Source of the DNA: Thiohalocapsa sp. PB-PSB1
GTDB taxonomy: Bacteria > Pseudomonadota > Gammaproteobacteria > Chromatiales > Chromatiaceae
DNA: 64,000 bases
Reading direction: 5' to 3'
NCBI GenBank assembly: GCA_016745215.1
Contig: CP050890.1
Location: 372,001 to 436,000, forward strand
Below the pieces are notes generated by a model. It was not told the origin of the DNA. It searched no databases and saw only the letters and a list, made by a program, of their open reading frames with translations. Below are positions 1 through 9,305 of this stretch, piece by piece. Position numbers and translations under genes: made by a program. The stretch's first letter is position 1. Every line of letters begins with the position of its first letter.

Positions 1-1
1 T

Positions 2-802
2 CCGGCGACGCTGCTGCGGCAGATGCTCGGCGACCTCGCCGGGTCGCGGGAATTGGCCTGGCGGCTCGCCGTGCGCGATATCAGCGCCCAATACCGCCAA
101 GCCATACTCGGCATCCTGTGGGCCTTCATCCTGCCTATCGCCAACACCCTGACGTGGATTTTCCTCAATGGCTCGGGGGTCGTGGCCGTCGGCGACACCG
201 CGTTGCCCTACCCGATCTATGTCTTCACCGGCACCATGCTCTGGGCCATCTTCATGGATGCGCTGAACGCCCCGCTGCAGCAGACAACGGCCGCCAAGGC
301 CATGCTGGCCAAGCTCAACTTTCCGCGCGAGGCGCTGATCCTCTCCGGAATCTATCAGACGCTCTTCAACGCCGGCATCAAGATCGCCCTGCTGCTCGCC
401 GTCTTGCTCTGGCTTGGCGTCTATCCTGACTGGAGCCTGCTGTTGTTCCCGATCGGCATCCTGTCGCTGATCCTGGTCGGTACCGCCATCGGCTTGCTGC
501 TCACCCCGGTCGGCATCCTCTACACCGACATCGGCCGCGGGCTACCTTTGGTGCTGCAGTTCCTGATGTACGTCACCCCGGTCGTCTTCCCGATGCCCAA
601 GGAGGGCCTGGCCGCGACCTTATTCAACCTCAACCCGCTCACCTCGGTCATCGTCACCACGCGCGACTGGCTCACCGCCCAGCCGACGGGACTTCTTGGT
701 GCTTTTCTGCTGGTCAACCTTGTCACGGTCGTGCTGCTGCTGGTCGTTTGGGTTGTCTATCGCTTGGCGATGCCGATCCTCATCGAGCGAATGAGCGCAT
801 GA
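2..802 (+). CDS. wzm: ABC-2 type polysaccharide/O-antigen export permease (Wzm), 5' end cut by window
   Basis: Membrane permease of an ABC exporter that moves a lipid-linked polysaccharide from the cytoplasm to the periplasm with the Wzt ATPase encoded downstream. The reading frame is open from the window edge; the first in-frame ATG is at 23 (259 residues). Family members usually begin some residues earlier, so the true start is probably outside the window. An amphipathic N-terminus (RLAVRDISAQYRQAILGILW) is followed by about six hydrophobic segments, as in the ABC2_membrane family. The identification rests on this architecture and on the partner ATPase at 1321. The usual wzm-wzt adjacency is broken by about 500 bp holding a dead gene fragment. 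Confidence 0.9.
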   Translation, partial: PATLLRQMLGDLAGSRELAWRLAVRDISAQYRQAILGILWAFILPIANTLTWIFLNGSGVVAVGDTALPYPIYVFTGTMLWAIFMDALNAPLQQTTAAKAMLAKLNFPREALILSGIYQTLFNAGIKIALLLAVLLWLGVYPDWSLLLFPIGILSLILVGTAIGLLLTPVGILYTDIGRGLPLVLQFLMYVTPVVFPMPKEGLAATLFNLNPLTSVIVTTRDWLTAQPTGLLGAFLLVNLVTVVLLLVVWVVYRLAMPILIERMSA

Positions 803-911
803 GGCAGATTGGGGAACCAACAGTTACAATCGAGCACTGTTCGCGGAGCCCGATCTGCGGCGGCTAACGAGCTCACCCGACCGTCAATATGCCCGCTCCG
901 GAGAGACCCTG

Positions 912-1127
912 ATGGAAACCTGCATCGACAGAGACATCGCCCAAGGCAAAAAGCCTGGTGAGCAACGCGGCGAAGCCAAGATGCTTCTGCGCCGGATCGA
1001 GCGCAAGTGCGGCGATCCCCGCAGCGAGACGATTCATCAGCGCATGAGCAAAGCCGATTCCGCGACACCTTCGATAGGGTCCGAGCGGATTCTGGACGCA
1101 CCCAGCCCTGATGAGGTACCGCGTTGA
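912..1127 (+). pseudogene. Relic of Rpn-family nuclease / DUF4351 C-terminus
   Basis: A 71-codon open stretch whose second half (GEAKMLLRRIERKCG, then ERILDAPSPDEV) resembles the C-terminal region of Rpn/PDDEXK-type recombination-promoting nucleases with a DUF4351 tail, which normally ends in a pattern like LLRLLERRFG...RILDA.SLDEVF. The N-terminal nuclease domain is absent and the preceding DNA (803-911) shows no matching frame, so this is a decayed fragment. It separates wzm from wzt. The 1128-1320 stretch holds nothing else I can recognise. Confidence 0.5.
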
Positions 1128-1320
1128 TCCGGGCACGCAAGCAGCCTCATCCGGAACCCCTGAGCAATGCAAGTTGGGATGAGCCGGCACTGGTTGCCCA
1201 CCATGAGCAAAGCGCGACGTTTGACTTACCGGCTTCTTCAAGACACGCACAGACCAGCTTCAGGCCCTTATCGGGCCGAACAAACTCACATGCAGAGCCA
1301 TCGCTCTAAAGCCTCCTCCA

Positions 1321-2610
1321 ATGTCCGAAACCCTCATCACCGTCGACAGCATCTCCAAGAAATTCTGCCGCAGTCTGAAGAAATCGCTGTGGTACGGAAT
1401 GCAAGACCTTGGCAACGAGCTGATCGGCCGGCGTCACGGTGGCGATGGCGTGTTGCGTCCTGATGAGTTCTGGGCGGTCAAGGACATCGGCTTCGAGTTG
1501 AAACGAGGTGAATGCATGGGGCTGATCGGGCGAAACGGGGCGGGCAAGACGACCCTGCTGCGGATGCTCAATGGGCTCATCAAGCCGGATCAGGGGCGGA
1601 TCGAGCTGTGCGGGCGGGTAGGGGCCTTGATCGCGCTGGGGGCGGGGTTCAATCCGATCCTTACAGGGCGAGAAAATATCTATGTCAACGCCGCTATCTT
1701 GGGGCTCAGCAAGGCGGATGTCGATCGCAAGCTCGATGAGATCATCGATTTCGCAGAAATCGACGAGTTTATCGACATGCCGGTCCAAAGCTACAGCTCG
1801 GGAATGAACGTTCGGCTTGGCTTCTCGGTCGCGGCGATCCTCATTGAGCCGGACATCCTCTTCCTCGATGAAGTGCTGGCAGTGGGCGACATCGGCTTCA
1901 CCATCAAATGTCTCAACGTGATTCGTGGACTCACCCAGCGCTCGGCGGTTGTCTTCGTCTCGCACAACATGCAGTACATCTCGATCTTCTGTACGCGGGT
2001 CATGGTGCTGGACCACGGTGGCATGCTGCTCGATGCCACCAACCCTGCTGACGGGATAGACCGCTATTTCGGCCTGATGAAAAGCGAGCGTAAGGTTAGC
2101 GGCAGCGGTGAAGCCCAGATCGAGGAGATCGAATTCCTGGTAAATGATCGCTCCTTGGCCGCAGCCATGCCGGAACCATGTTCAGATTTGGTGATTCCAA
2201 GGGGCGCGTCAGCGAAAGTTCGCCTTGCAATCAACGTTGCGCGCATGAATGCGCGAGTAGTCGTCAGCCTATACGTCCTGGATGAAGCGATGACTCCCGT
2301 TCTTGGCGTGCCGATTTGCGAGGAGGACGGTTCGCATGCGCAGCTGGCCGGACCGAACATCCATCTTGTTGTACCGCTTGGAATCATCGAGTTGAATAGT
2401 GGCAAATATAGCCTGATGCTTGGCGTCATCGACGCGTACACCAAGGATATTCTGTTGAGAGTCGAAGGACTCAGCCCGTTTCGCGTTTTCGCAGAGAGGA
2501 GCTACTGGGCGAAGATCGTGCGGCCGGCCTATATCGACGCGCCAATAGGATCGAATTCCATCGAATTGCGCGAGACCCCAAGCTCGGTGGGGGATAGTGA
2601 GGGCGTGTGA
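1321..2610 (+). CDS. wzt: ABC transporter ATP-binding protein for polysaccharide export (Wzt)
   Basis: ATPase subunit that energises export of the finished glycan through Wzm. The 429-residue protein has a Walker A motif GRNGAGKT at residues 70-77, an ABC signature SSGMNVRL at about 159-166, Walker B ILFLDE at 179-184 and a switch histidine in VFVSHN at about 215. A C-terminal beta-rich extension (about 270-410) fits a Wzt carbohydrate-binding domain, which in studied homologues recognises the terminal modification of the chain. The methyltransferases and sulfotransferase downstream are candidates for making that cap. The gene runs directly into the aminotransferase at 2610. Confidence 0.95.
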   Translation: MSETLITVDSISKKFCRSLKKSLWYGMQDLGNELIGRRHGGDGVLRPDEFWAVKDIGFELKRGECMGLIGRNGAGKTTLLRMLNGLIKPDQGRIELCGRVGALIALGAGFNPILTGRENIYVNAAILGLSKADVDRKLDEIIDFAEIDEFIDMPVQSYSSGMNVRLGFSVAAILIEPDILFLDEVLAVGDIGFTIKCLNVIRGLTQRSAVVFVSHNMQYISIFCTRVMVLDHGGMLLDATNPADGIDRYFGLMKSERKVSGSGEAQIEEIEFLVNDRSLAAAMPEPCSDLVIPRGASAKVRLAINVARMNARVVVSLYVLDEAMTPVLGVPICEEDGSHAQLAGPNIHLVVPLGIIELNSGKYSLMLGVIDAYTKDILLRVEGLSPFRVFAERSYWAKIVRPAYIDAPIGSNSIELRETPSSVGDSEGV

Positions 2611-3734
2611 TGTCTGAAAAACCCATCTATGTCACCCAGCCCTATCTGCCTCCCATAGAGGAGTTCATCCCCCTGTTGCAGCAGATCTGGGACAGCAAGG
2701 TACTGACCAACAACGGGCCGTTCCACAAACAGCTTGAACAAGCATTATGCGACCACCTCGGCGTCAAGCACTTAGCGCTCTTCGCCAACGGCACTCTCGC
2801 GCTGGTCACTGCGCTCGAGGCCCTGCGCATCACCGGAGAAGTCATCACGACACCATACTCTTTTGTCGCCACCGCGCACTCTCTGCTCTGGAATAACATC
2901 ACCCCGGTCTTTGTGGATATCGAGCCGCGCACTCTCAACCTGGACCCGGCCAGGATCGAAGCGGCTATCACCCCGCAGACCACGGCTATCTTGCCTGTAC
3001 ATTGCTACGGCAACCCCTGCGACGTCGATGCTATCCAGACCATTGCCGACAACTACAACCTCAAGGTAATCTACGACGCCGCTCATGCCTTCGGTGTTCA
3101 ATGCCAGCAGGGCAATGTCCTCGCACATGGCGACCTCTCGGTACTGAGCTTCCACGCTACGAAGGTCTTCACCACATTCGAGGGGGGCGCCATCGTGTGC
3201 CCCGACGCCAAGCGCAAGCTGCATATCGATCACCTGAAGAACTTCGGCTTCGTCAACCAAACCACCGTCGTCGCCACCGGCATCAATGGCAAGATGAACG
3301 AATTGCAGGCCGCGATCGGGCTGCTGCAGCTGCAGCACATCGATCAAGCGCTCGCCCGTCGCGCCGAGATCGCCGCGCGCTATCGCGACGCTATCGATGC
3401 CATCCCGGGGTTGTCCTATGTGCCCGGAGCTGGCCAGCGCGTCGCCAACCATGCCTACTTTCCGATCCTGGTCGGCGACGATTATCCACTCAGCCGCGAC
3501 GCCCTCTTCGCAAAGCTCATGGCCCAGGGCATCAACGGTCGTCGCTATTTTTACCCGCTGATTTCGGACTTTCCAATGTATCGCGGCTTGCCTTCCGCCC
3601 AAGCCAGCGACCTGCCAGTGGCGAGCGACGCAGCTGCGCGGGTGATCTGCTTGCCGATTTATCCGAATCTGCAAGCAAATGACCAAGATCGAGTTATAGA
3701 AATCATCAACGACTCTGGAGCGAGAAGCCTGTGA
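2610..3734 (+). CDS. DegT/DnrJ/EryC1/StrS family nucleotide-sugar aminotransferase
   Basis: PLP-dependent enzyme that likely transfers an amino group to a keto-sugar nucleotide for an amino-deoxy sugar of the surface glycan. The ATG at 2610 overlaps the wzt stop codon (TGATG); a GTG three bases earlier is also possible. The protein has an NGTLAL turn near residue 61, the cofactor-contacting DAAHAFG at about 157-163 and the Schiff-base lysine in SFHATKVFTTFEGG near residue 185. Length (about 374) is typical. Sequence style resembles VioA/FdtB-type transaminases, but the sugar substrate cannot be read from sequence. No 4,6-dehydratase lies in the window, so that step must be encoded elsewhere. 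Confidence 0.9.
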   Translation: MSEKPIYVTQPYLPPIEEFIPLLQQIWDSKVLTNNGPFHKQLEQALCDHLGVKHLALFANGTLALVTALEALRITGEVITTPYSFVATAHSLLWNNITPVFVDIEPRTLNLDPARIEAAITPQTTAILPVHCYGNPCDVDAIQTIADNYNLKVIYDAAHAFGVQCQQGNVLAHGDLSVLSFHATKVFTTFEGGAIVCPDAKRKLHIDHLKNFGFVNQTTVVATGINGKMNELQAAIGLLQLQHIDQALARRAEIAARYRDAIDAIPGLSYVPGAGQRVANHAYFPILVGDDYPLSRDALFAKLMAQGINGRRYFYPLISDFPMYRGLPSAQASDLPVASDAAARVICLPIYPNLQANDQDRVIEIINDSGARSL

Positions 3735-4456
3735 AGTTGGGTATCATGCAGCCCTATTTCTTTCCCTACATCGGGTATTTCCAGTTACTCGATACAGTCG
3801 ATCTCTGGATAGCATTTGATGATACCCAATTCATTGACAAGGGTTGGATCAACCGCAATCGAATACTGCATCCTGAGCCAGCGAAGGAGTGGCAGTTCAT
3901 CACGTTGCCGCTGGCAAAGCGGGGCCAGTTCGACAAGATCCGTGATATTCGCATCAAGTCAGACTTCGACTGGCACGCTCAAATTCTGGGGAAGCTGACT
4001 GCATACAAGAAGAAAGCGCCTTATTACAAGCAAACAATAGACTTCGTGCATAGCTGTTTTGACACGCATGAAAATAACCTCGCCAGATTCGTCATCAGAT
4101 CTCTGAAAATGACGTCAGAGTGCATTGGCATTCAAACGCCAATTGAAATTCAATCCGACATGGATCTAAAGCTGGGAAAGATCGAGCACCCAGGGCAATG
4201 GGCGTTGAGAATTTCACAGGCAGTTGGCGCTGGAGAATACATCAATCCGCTCGGTGGAATAGATATTTTCAATCGGAAGGAGTTTGAAAGCGCAGGCGTG
4301 AAACTGACTTTTCTGCAGCCCATGCTTGCGCCTTATTCGCAGAGAAGAGATGGCTTTGTTTCAGGGTTATCGATTATCGATGTGATGATGTTCAACTCTC
4401 CCGAAGCCCTGCGCGAGTTACTGAATGGGTATTGTCTGCTGGGGGCAAGCACTTGA
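3731..4456 (+). CDS. WbqC-like family protein
   Basis: Member of the WbqC family found in O-antigen clusters and thought to help modify amino sugars; its biochemical reaction is not settled. The 241-residue protein starts with the family hallmark MKLGIMQPYFFPYIGYFQL and continues with DDTQFIDKGWINRNRIL. The GTG start overlaps the preceding aminotransferase stop by four bases (GTGA). Base composition is visibly more AT-rich than the flanking genes, suggesting separate acquisition. Position between aminotransferase genes supports a role in N-acylation or a similar modification of the amino sugar; this is inference. Confidence 0.85.
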   Translation: MKLGIMQPYFFPYIGYFQLLDTVDLWIAFDDTQFIDKGWINRNRILHPEPAKEWQFITLPLAKRGQFDKIRDIRIKSDFDWHAQILGKLTAYKKKAPYYKQTIDFVHSCFDTHENNLARFVIRSLKMTSECIGIQTPIEIQSDMDLKLGKIEHPGQWALRISQAVGAGEYINPLGGIDIFNRKEFESAGVKLTFLQPMLAPYSQRRDGFVSGLSIIDVMMFNSPEALRELLNGYCLLGAST

Positions 4457-5385
4457 TCCCCAAGAGTGCCACTGATCCCGAGAACGGCCTGCGCCAGGCG
4501 CGTTTCTTTCCCGCGGCCCGCAGAGCTTGGCGCGCCTGCTTACGAGGCCTAAATCCTCGACGCATCCTGCTACCTGCCTATATCGGCTACACTGACAGAG
4601 AAGGGTCAGGGGTGTTCGATCCGGTCATAGAGCTTCAGATACCCTTCTCGTTCTACCCGATCAGCCGTGAATTACTCGCAGATTCGGATGTCATCGAAAA
4701 ATGCCTTGCCCGTGAGCGGGACATCGACGTGCTGCTGCTTATCCATTATTTCGGCTGGCCAGGCGGAAATGTCTCTACCATCCGCTCGGTATGTGACGCA
4801 GCTGGCTGCGTATTGATCGAGGACTGTGCCCATGCGTTTCAGTGGGGGCAGGCCGAACCCAGCCTAGGAATTACCGGTGATTTTGCCTTTTATTCGATCC
4901 ACAAATATTTGGCATCCGGAACCGGCGGCCTGCTTCATGCTGTTAACCGGGATTATCCAGCCACCATGGAGCCCAGAGGAGAGCTAATCGACCCCATGGT
5001 TCTGGATCTGCTAGCGCGGGCAGACCTGAATGCCATCGCGAATAAGCGCCGGGAAAACCTTGCGCGGGCGCTTGATGGACTCGCCACGATCGAAGGGCTG
5101 CAACCCCTGCGTACCAAAATACCACTGGCGCCCCAGTCCCTACCTGTATGGGTGGAAGGGGAGAACATGCGGGAAAAGCTCTATTTTGGTCTTATAGAAC
5201 GGGATGTGCCCACAACAGCCCTTTATTATCGCCTGCACCATGCATTGACGCGAGAACACTTCCCGCAATCCTTCCAGGTATCGGATCATATCCTGAATTT
5301 ACCGATCCACCAGGACATGACCGCGGATAGGATCGACCGAATGCTGCTGGAGATCCGGATCGTCCTCGGGAAACTCCGCGCATGA
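4432..5385 (+). CDS. DegT-like PLP-dependent aminotransferase-fold protein (first of a pair)
   Basis: A 317-residue protein of the DegT aminotransferase superfamily, divergent and shorter than the enzyme at 2610. Visible signatures are LLIHYFGWPGG, the acidic cofactor motif LIEDCAHAF and a likely PLP lysine in FYSIHKYLASGTGG. The TTG start at 4432 overlaps WbqC by 25 bp; a second TTG at 4453, overlapping its stop codon, is an alternative. It overlaps the next DegT-like gene by four bases (ATGA), so the two are translationally coupled. Substrate unknown; a sugar aminotransferase or a non-transaminating homologue are both possible. Confidence 0.8.
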   Translation: MSAGGKHLIPKSATDPENGLRQARFFPAARRAWRACLRGLNPRRILLPAYIGYTDREGSGVFDPVIELQIPFSFYPISRELLADSDVIEKCLARERDIDVLLLIHYFGWPGGNVSTIRSVCDAAGCVLIEDCAHAFQWGQAEPSLGITGDFAFYSIHKYLASGTGGLLHAVNRDYPATMEPRGELIDPMVLDLLARADLNAIANKRRENLARALDGLATIEGLQPLRTKIPLAPQSLPVWVEGENMREKLYFGLIERDVPTTALYYRLHHALTREHFPQSFQVSDHILNLPIHQDMTADRIDRMLLEIRIVLGKLRA

Positions 5386-6350
5386 AACCAATCGGTGGAT
5401 TTTTCGATCTAGAACTCCCGCCACCGGGTTCGGGTCCGCATCCAGGGGCGGTGGCGTTGTCGACTGGGAGGGCCTGCATGGCATTGTGGATACGAGAGGT
5501 TCGTCCAGCGCGTTGCTATGTACCCTTCTACTGCTGCAACGCCCTGATTCAGCCACTCCTAGCGGCGAGAATTCCCTTTGAATTCTATGCGATCGATGAT
5601 CAGTTACATCCGATCAGGCTACCGCAGAACCCTGAGAACGACGAGTGGCTGGTCTGGACGAACTTTTTTGGCCTGCTGGCAAATCGGCTGGAACCGTTGG
5701 CAGAGGTTTGGGGAGGGCGGATACTCGTTGACAACACCCACGCCTTCTTCGAGGCCCATGAACCCGGGCTCTGGTCCTTCACTTCCGCGCGCAAGTATTT
5801 CGGAGTGTCAGACGGTGCGTACTGTTACAGACCGGATGGAGACGCTACACCTCCGGAGGTCGAGCGTCTCCTGCCGGCCTCTGCGCACCATCTCGTTGCC
5901 CGATACACAAGGGCCGCGGAAGATGCCTTCGGCCTCTACCAGACTGCCGAGTCCGCCCTCGATTGCTCCCTGCAGCGGATCTCGGTGTTTACAGAAAGGG
6001 TGATGGCAGGAGTCGACATGGAATCGGTACAGGCAGCCAGAGCCTGCAACCTCGAGATCCTCGTCGAGCGGCTCGCTGAATACAACATCTTTGCACCCGC
6101 GAACTTCGTCCAGGCCGAATCCGCGTTCTGTTACCCCTTCCTCCCACCAGCATCGATTCCGCGCTCTAGCCTTTTTGCGCAAAAGCTCTTCATTCCAACT
6201 TTCTGGCCAGATATAGAGCGACGCGAAGAAGATGGTTTCCACCTCGAACGCAAGTTGAGCAAAGACCTCCTCCCATTACCGATCGATCATCGATATCAAT
6301 CTGAAGACATGCTGCGCTTAGCTACGGCTTTACTGGAATACATCAGATGA
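5382..6350 (+). CDS. DegT-like PLP-dependent aminotransferase-fold protein (second of a pair)
   Basis: A 322-residue relative of the preceding gene but strongly diverged from it. It keeps the overall order WTNFFGLLANR, LVDNTHAFFE (cofactor-contacting Asp) and SARKYFGVSDGAYCY, whose lysine is the likely Schiff-base residue. The N-terminus (GFFDLELPP, then STGRACMALW) lines up with the substrate-entry region of DegT enzymes. The ATG overlaps the upstream stop (ATGA) and its own stop overlaps the downstream methyltransferase start. Two adjacent non-identical copies suggest a heteromeric enzyme or two sequential transaminations; this is inference. Confidence 0.75.
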   Translation: MKPIGGFFDLELPPPGSGPHPGAVALSTGRACMALWIREVRPARCYVPFYCCNALIQPLLAARIPFEFYAIDDQLHPIRLPQNPENDEWLVWTNFFGLLANRLEPLAEVWGGRILVDNTHAFFEAHEPGLWSFTSARKYFGVSDGAYCYRPDGDATPPEVERLLPASAHHLVARYTRAAEDAFGLYQTAESALDCSLQRISVFTERVMAGVDMESVQAARACNLEILVERLAEYNIFAPANFVQAESAFCYPFLPPASIPRSSLFAQKLFIPTFWPDIERREEDGFHLERKLSKDLLPLPIDHRYQSEDMLRLATALLEYIR

Positions 6351-7039
6351 AAGAGGACTACTGGACGACATTCTGGCGCGACCACGGCGCCAATAGCAGG
6401 GATGCCGATGCCCAGAGCCAGGTTCTACGCACCCTTGCCAAGCAACCGATCGATGAGGAACGATGGATCTCCACCCTCGGCACTGTTCGCGAGGAGATGA
6501 GGATGAAGGGGGGGCACCGGATGCTGGACCTTTGCTGCGGCAACGGATTGTTTACTCGCCATTTTGCCCGCGATTGCGACCGCATATTGGCGGTGGACAT
6601 TTCTCCCGACCTATTGCGCAGCCTCGATGAACTCGAGCTCGATGGGGTAGATAGTTTGCAATCCGACATGCGTGTCGTGGATTTCCCAGAAGACACATTC
6701 GACCGTATTCTATTCTATGCGGCGGTGCAATACCTCACGCCCGCAGAGACAATACAGTTATTCGAGCGCATGGCGGTTTGGCTCGAACCAGGCGGGATCT
6801 TGTATGTGGGCGATGTCCCAGACCGCACGCGACTGTGGAATTTCTTCAACAACGACGAGCGTCATGCAACCTACTTTCGCAATGTGCGCAACGGTGAGGC
6901 CATCGTAGGTACTTGGTTTGAGCCTGAATGGCTGCGGAATCTCGGCCTCTACGCGGGATTTTCTCAGGTGCGGATCATCGAGCAACCTGACCACATGATT
7001 TATCACGACTTTCGGTACGAAGCGGTACTCACCCGATGA
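6347..7039 (+). CDS. Class I SAM-dependent methyltransferase
   Basis: A 230-residue methyltransferase. Motif I is MLDLCCGNGLFTRHFA (about residues 60-75), followed by the acidic strand-2 end ILAVDISPD and motif IV-like DRILFYAAVQYL. It probably methylates a sugar or precursor of the exported glycan; acceptor unknown. It is coupled by ATGA overlaps to the DegT-like gene before it and to the sulfotransferase after it, placing it firmly in the wzm-wzt operon. Confidence 0.88.
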   Translation: MKEDYWTTFWRDHGANSRDADAQSQVLRTLAKQPIDEERWISTLGTVREEMRMKGGHRMLDLCCGNGLFTRHFARDCDRILAVDISPDLLRSLDELELDGVDSLQSDMRVVDFPEDTFDRILFYAAVQYLTPAETIQLFERMAVWLEPGGILYVGDVPDRTRLWNFFNNDERHATYFRNVRNGEAIVGTWFEPEWLRNLGLYAGFSQVRIIEQPDHMIYHDFRYEAVLTR

Positions 7040-7896
7040 AATCGATTGAACGCATCCTTTTTTTAGCTGGGGTGGCTCGTTCGGGATCGAGCTGGGTGGG
7101 TCAGATTCTCGCATCCCATCCGCAGGTCTGCTTTCGCTTTCAACCTCTCTTCGCCTACGAATTCAAGGGGCGAGTCGACGAGGACTCTTCGAAGGAGGAT
7201 TTCGGTCGGTTATTCAGGGATATGGGGATGTCTGCGGGAAGATTCTTGCGGCAGGAGGACAAAATGGCCTCAGGCGAATACCCGGCGCGTTACGAAAGCG
7301 GTGATGAGACAATACTCGCCTTCAAGGAGAATCGGTACCAGAGCCTAATTGCGCCCATGCTCCGCAAGGTGGCCGAACTGCGACTGATTGGTCTCGTCCG
7401 TCATCCCTGTGCCGTGCTCAATTCGTGGCGGAAGAACACGAAAGAGTTTCCGGCAGGAGCGGATTTCCAGAAAGAATGGCGTCATGGCATGTGCAAGAAT
7501 TCTGGCCCCGAGGATTATTTCGGCTACTACCGATGGAAGGAAGTAAGCCACCTGTATCTTGACCTCGCAGATCAGTTTCCCGACCGGGTTCTCGTGCAGC
7601 GCTACGAGGACTTGGTCGAGAATCCCGCCGCTGGCAGCGAGGCCATGTTGCGGTTCTGCGGCCTCGACTATGCGCCTGAGGTGGCAGCATTTGTCGAGGA
7701 AAGCACGTCATCCCATCACGAGAGCTACTACGCAGTCTACAAGAATGCATCGGTGGCGGTGAAATGGCGAGAAGAAATGCCCGAAGAGATCGTAGAGGAG
7801 ATCTACGCAGACCTACGAGGCACTCGACTGGAGCAGTTTCTCTACGAACCGTTGCTGGCGCCTAAGCTAACAGACCCTGAGCCGCGATCATCTTGA
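7036..7896 (+). CDS. Sulfotransferase family protein
   Basis: A 286-residue PAPS-dependent sulfotransferase that probably sulfates the surface glycan. The 5'-phosphosulfate binding loop is visible as LAGVARSGSSWVGQIL near the N-terminus, and the 3'-phosphate binding motif as GLVRHPCAVLNSW at about residues 117-129. A later VLVQRYEDLVENP matches the conserved YEDL segment of the family. It is the last gene of the overlapping plus-strand operon. Its location next to Wzt suggests that a sulfate group decorates or caps the exported chain (inference). Confidence 0.88.
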   Translation: MKSIERILFLAGVARSGSSWVGQILASHPQVCFRFQPLFAYEFKGRVDEDSSKEDFGRLFRDMGMSAGRFLRQEDKMASGEYPARYESGDETILAFKENRYQSLIAPMLRKVAELRLIGLVRHPCAVLNSWRKNTKEFPAGADFQKEWRHGMCKNSGPEDYFGYYRWKEVSHLYLDLADQFPDRVLVQRYEDLVENPAAGSEAMLRFCGLDYAPEVAAFVEESTSSHHESYYAVYKNASVAVKWREEMPEEIVEEIYADLRGTRLEQFLYEPLLAPKLTDPEPRSS

Positions 7897-8219
7897 ACGC
7901 CATCCTGTGTATAGTCGATGCGAGTCAGACCACTGATTGCCATGCAACTGCTTCGGGTCTGTTTTCATTAATGACAAGGGGCGAAAAAAGCGCACACAAT
8001 AACCGAGTAATCAGTGTTTATTTCAGGTGATGCAATAGGCATCAGCAATGCGTATGTTCAGCAACCAGACGTTAAAAGCCTGAGCAATATTCCGGTTATC
8101 GATCTAGATTAGATAGATTTTCCATTATGCCAATAATTGGCAGGAACAGTCACTAAAAGTTGTTGTTATAAGAGCAAGAGTTGCGTCCATTTTGATTCCG
8201 GAACAGCACTGTCTTGATA
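7897..8219. other. AT-rich intergenic segment
   Basis: No convincing gene. The stretch is markedly more AT-rich than the operon before it and contains a small perfect palindrome, TGCCAATAATTGGCA, at 8128-8142, which could be an operator-like site or a weak hairpin. It probably holds the promoter for the glycosyltransferase group starting at 8220, but no clear -35/-10 pair stands out. Confidence 0.4.
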
Positions 8220-9305
8220 ATGAATGAAAAGCATGGCTTCCAGCAGTTACCGGCCCCTATGGCCATCGCTACCCAACGATGGCCAAAAGATACTTTGCCT
8301 GTGGTCAGCGTATGCTGTATCACATTCAATCATGAACGCTTCATTAGAGACTGTCTTGACGGCATACTAGCTCAACGAACGACTTTTCCCGTAGAGATCG
8401 TTGTTCACGACGACGCTTCAAATGATGGTACAAAAGAAATCGTACAGAGATACGCAGCGGAATACCCGCAACTTTTTCGCCTGATACTGCAAAGCGAAAA
8501 CCAGTGGTCACAAGGCATCAAGCCGAGGACTTTTGTTTTCCCTGCTGCGCGCGGCCAGTACATTGCGATTTGTGACGGCGATGATTGCTGGATCGTCGAG
8601 GAGAAATTGCAAGAACAGGTCGAGGCTCTAGAACTGCATACAGAATGTGACATTTCCTTCCATCCGGCCGTTAAGAACATTGCCGGAGACCAATCGGAAA
8701 CAATCTGTAACCATAGCTATGAAATTCGAATCATACCTCCGCAAGATGTCATTCGAGGTGGTGGGGGCTTTATGCCGACCTCATCGATCATGATTCGCTC
8801 TGATGCAATGACAAGGGTAATGCATTTCTTCGACGCCACACCGAACGCACCGATTGGCGACATCCCGATCCAGGTGATCGGGTCGTCACCGGGAGGAGCG
8901 CTTTTCTTACCTATGGTTGCCTGCACCTATCGCTTCAAGGCTCTCGGTTCTTGGACAGAGCGCATCGAGCGAGATGAAACATTGCTAAACACCTGGTTCG
9001 TCAATGTATTTATGATGTACGATTGTTTGAACAGGTTCTTGGACTATGGCTACGGCTCCGCCATTAAAGAGAAGATACAGTTTTACTATGGCTTAGAGCA
9101 ATTATTGGATGCACGGTTTTTTCTGTCCAATAAAAGGTATATTATCAAGCGATTCCACTCCTATTTCTCGAGGACTCACCGGTTACTCTGGTCCATAGCA
9201 ACGATGTCGCCGATATCATTCCAGCTAGTGTGTTCAGGTATTCGATGGTCTAGGAAATATGGTGTAATACATCGCACTTTATTATCTTGCCGATGGAGGA
9301 GCTGA
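8220..9305 (+). CDS. Glycosyltransferase family 2
   Basis: A GT-A fold transferase that adds a sugar from a nucleotide donor to the growing glycan in the cytoplasm. It starts with the standard VVSVCCITFNHERFIRDCLDGIL strand-helix (given here to residue 20: VVSVCCITFNHERFIRDCLD) and has IVVHDDASNDGT and the metal-binding ICDGDDCW, an acidic DXD-type cluster. I chose ATG 8220 over the TTG at 8214. The coding region is more AT-rich than the first operon, as are the next two genes, so this block may have been acquired separately. Donor and acceptor unknown. Confidence 0.88.
   Translation: MNEKHGFQQLPAPMAIATQRWPKDTLPVVSVCCITFNHERFIRDCLDGILAQRTTFPVEIVVHDDASNDGTKEIVQRYAAEYPQLFRLILQSENQWSQGIKPRTFVFPAARGQYIAICDGDDCWIVEEKLQEQVEALELHTECDISFHPAVKNIAGDQSETICNHSYEIRIIPPQDVIRGGGGFMPTSSIMIRSDAMTRVMHFFDATPNAPIGDIPIQVIGSSPGGALFLPMVACTYRFKALGSWTERIERDETLLNTWFVNVFMMYDCLNRFLDYGYGSAIKEKIQFYYGLEQLLDARFFLSNKRYIIKRFHSYFSRTHRLLWSIATMSPISFQLVCSGIRWSRKYGVIHRTLLSCRWRS

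Noticed and set aside
2772..3686. 304-codon ORF antisense to the aminotransferase gene
   Set aside because: Shadow of a clear DegT enzyme; no recognisable motif.
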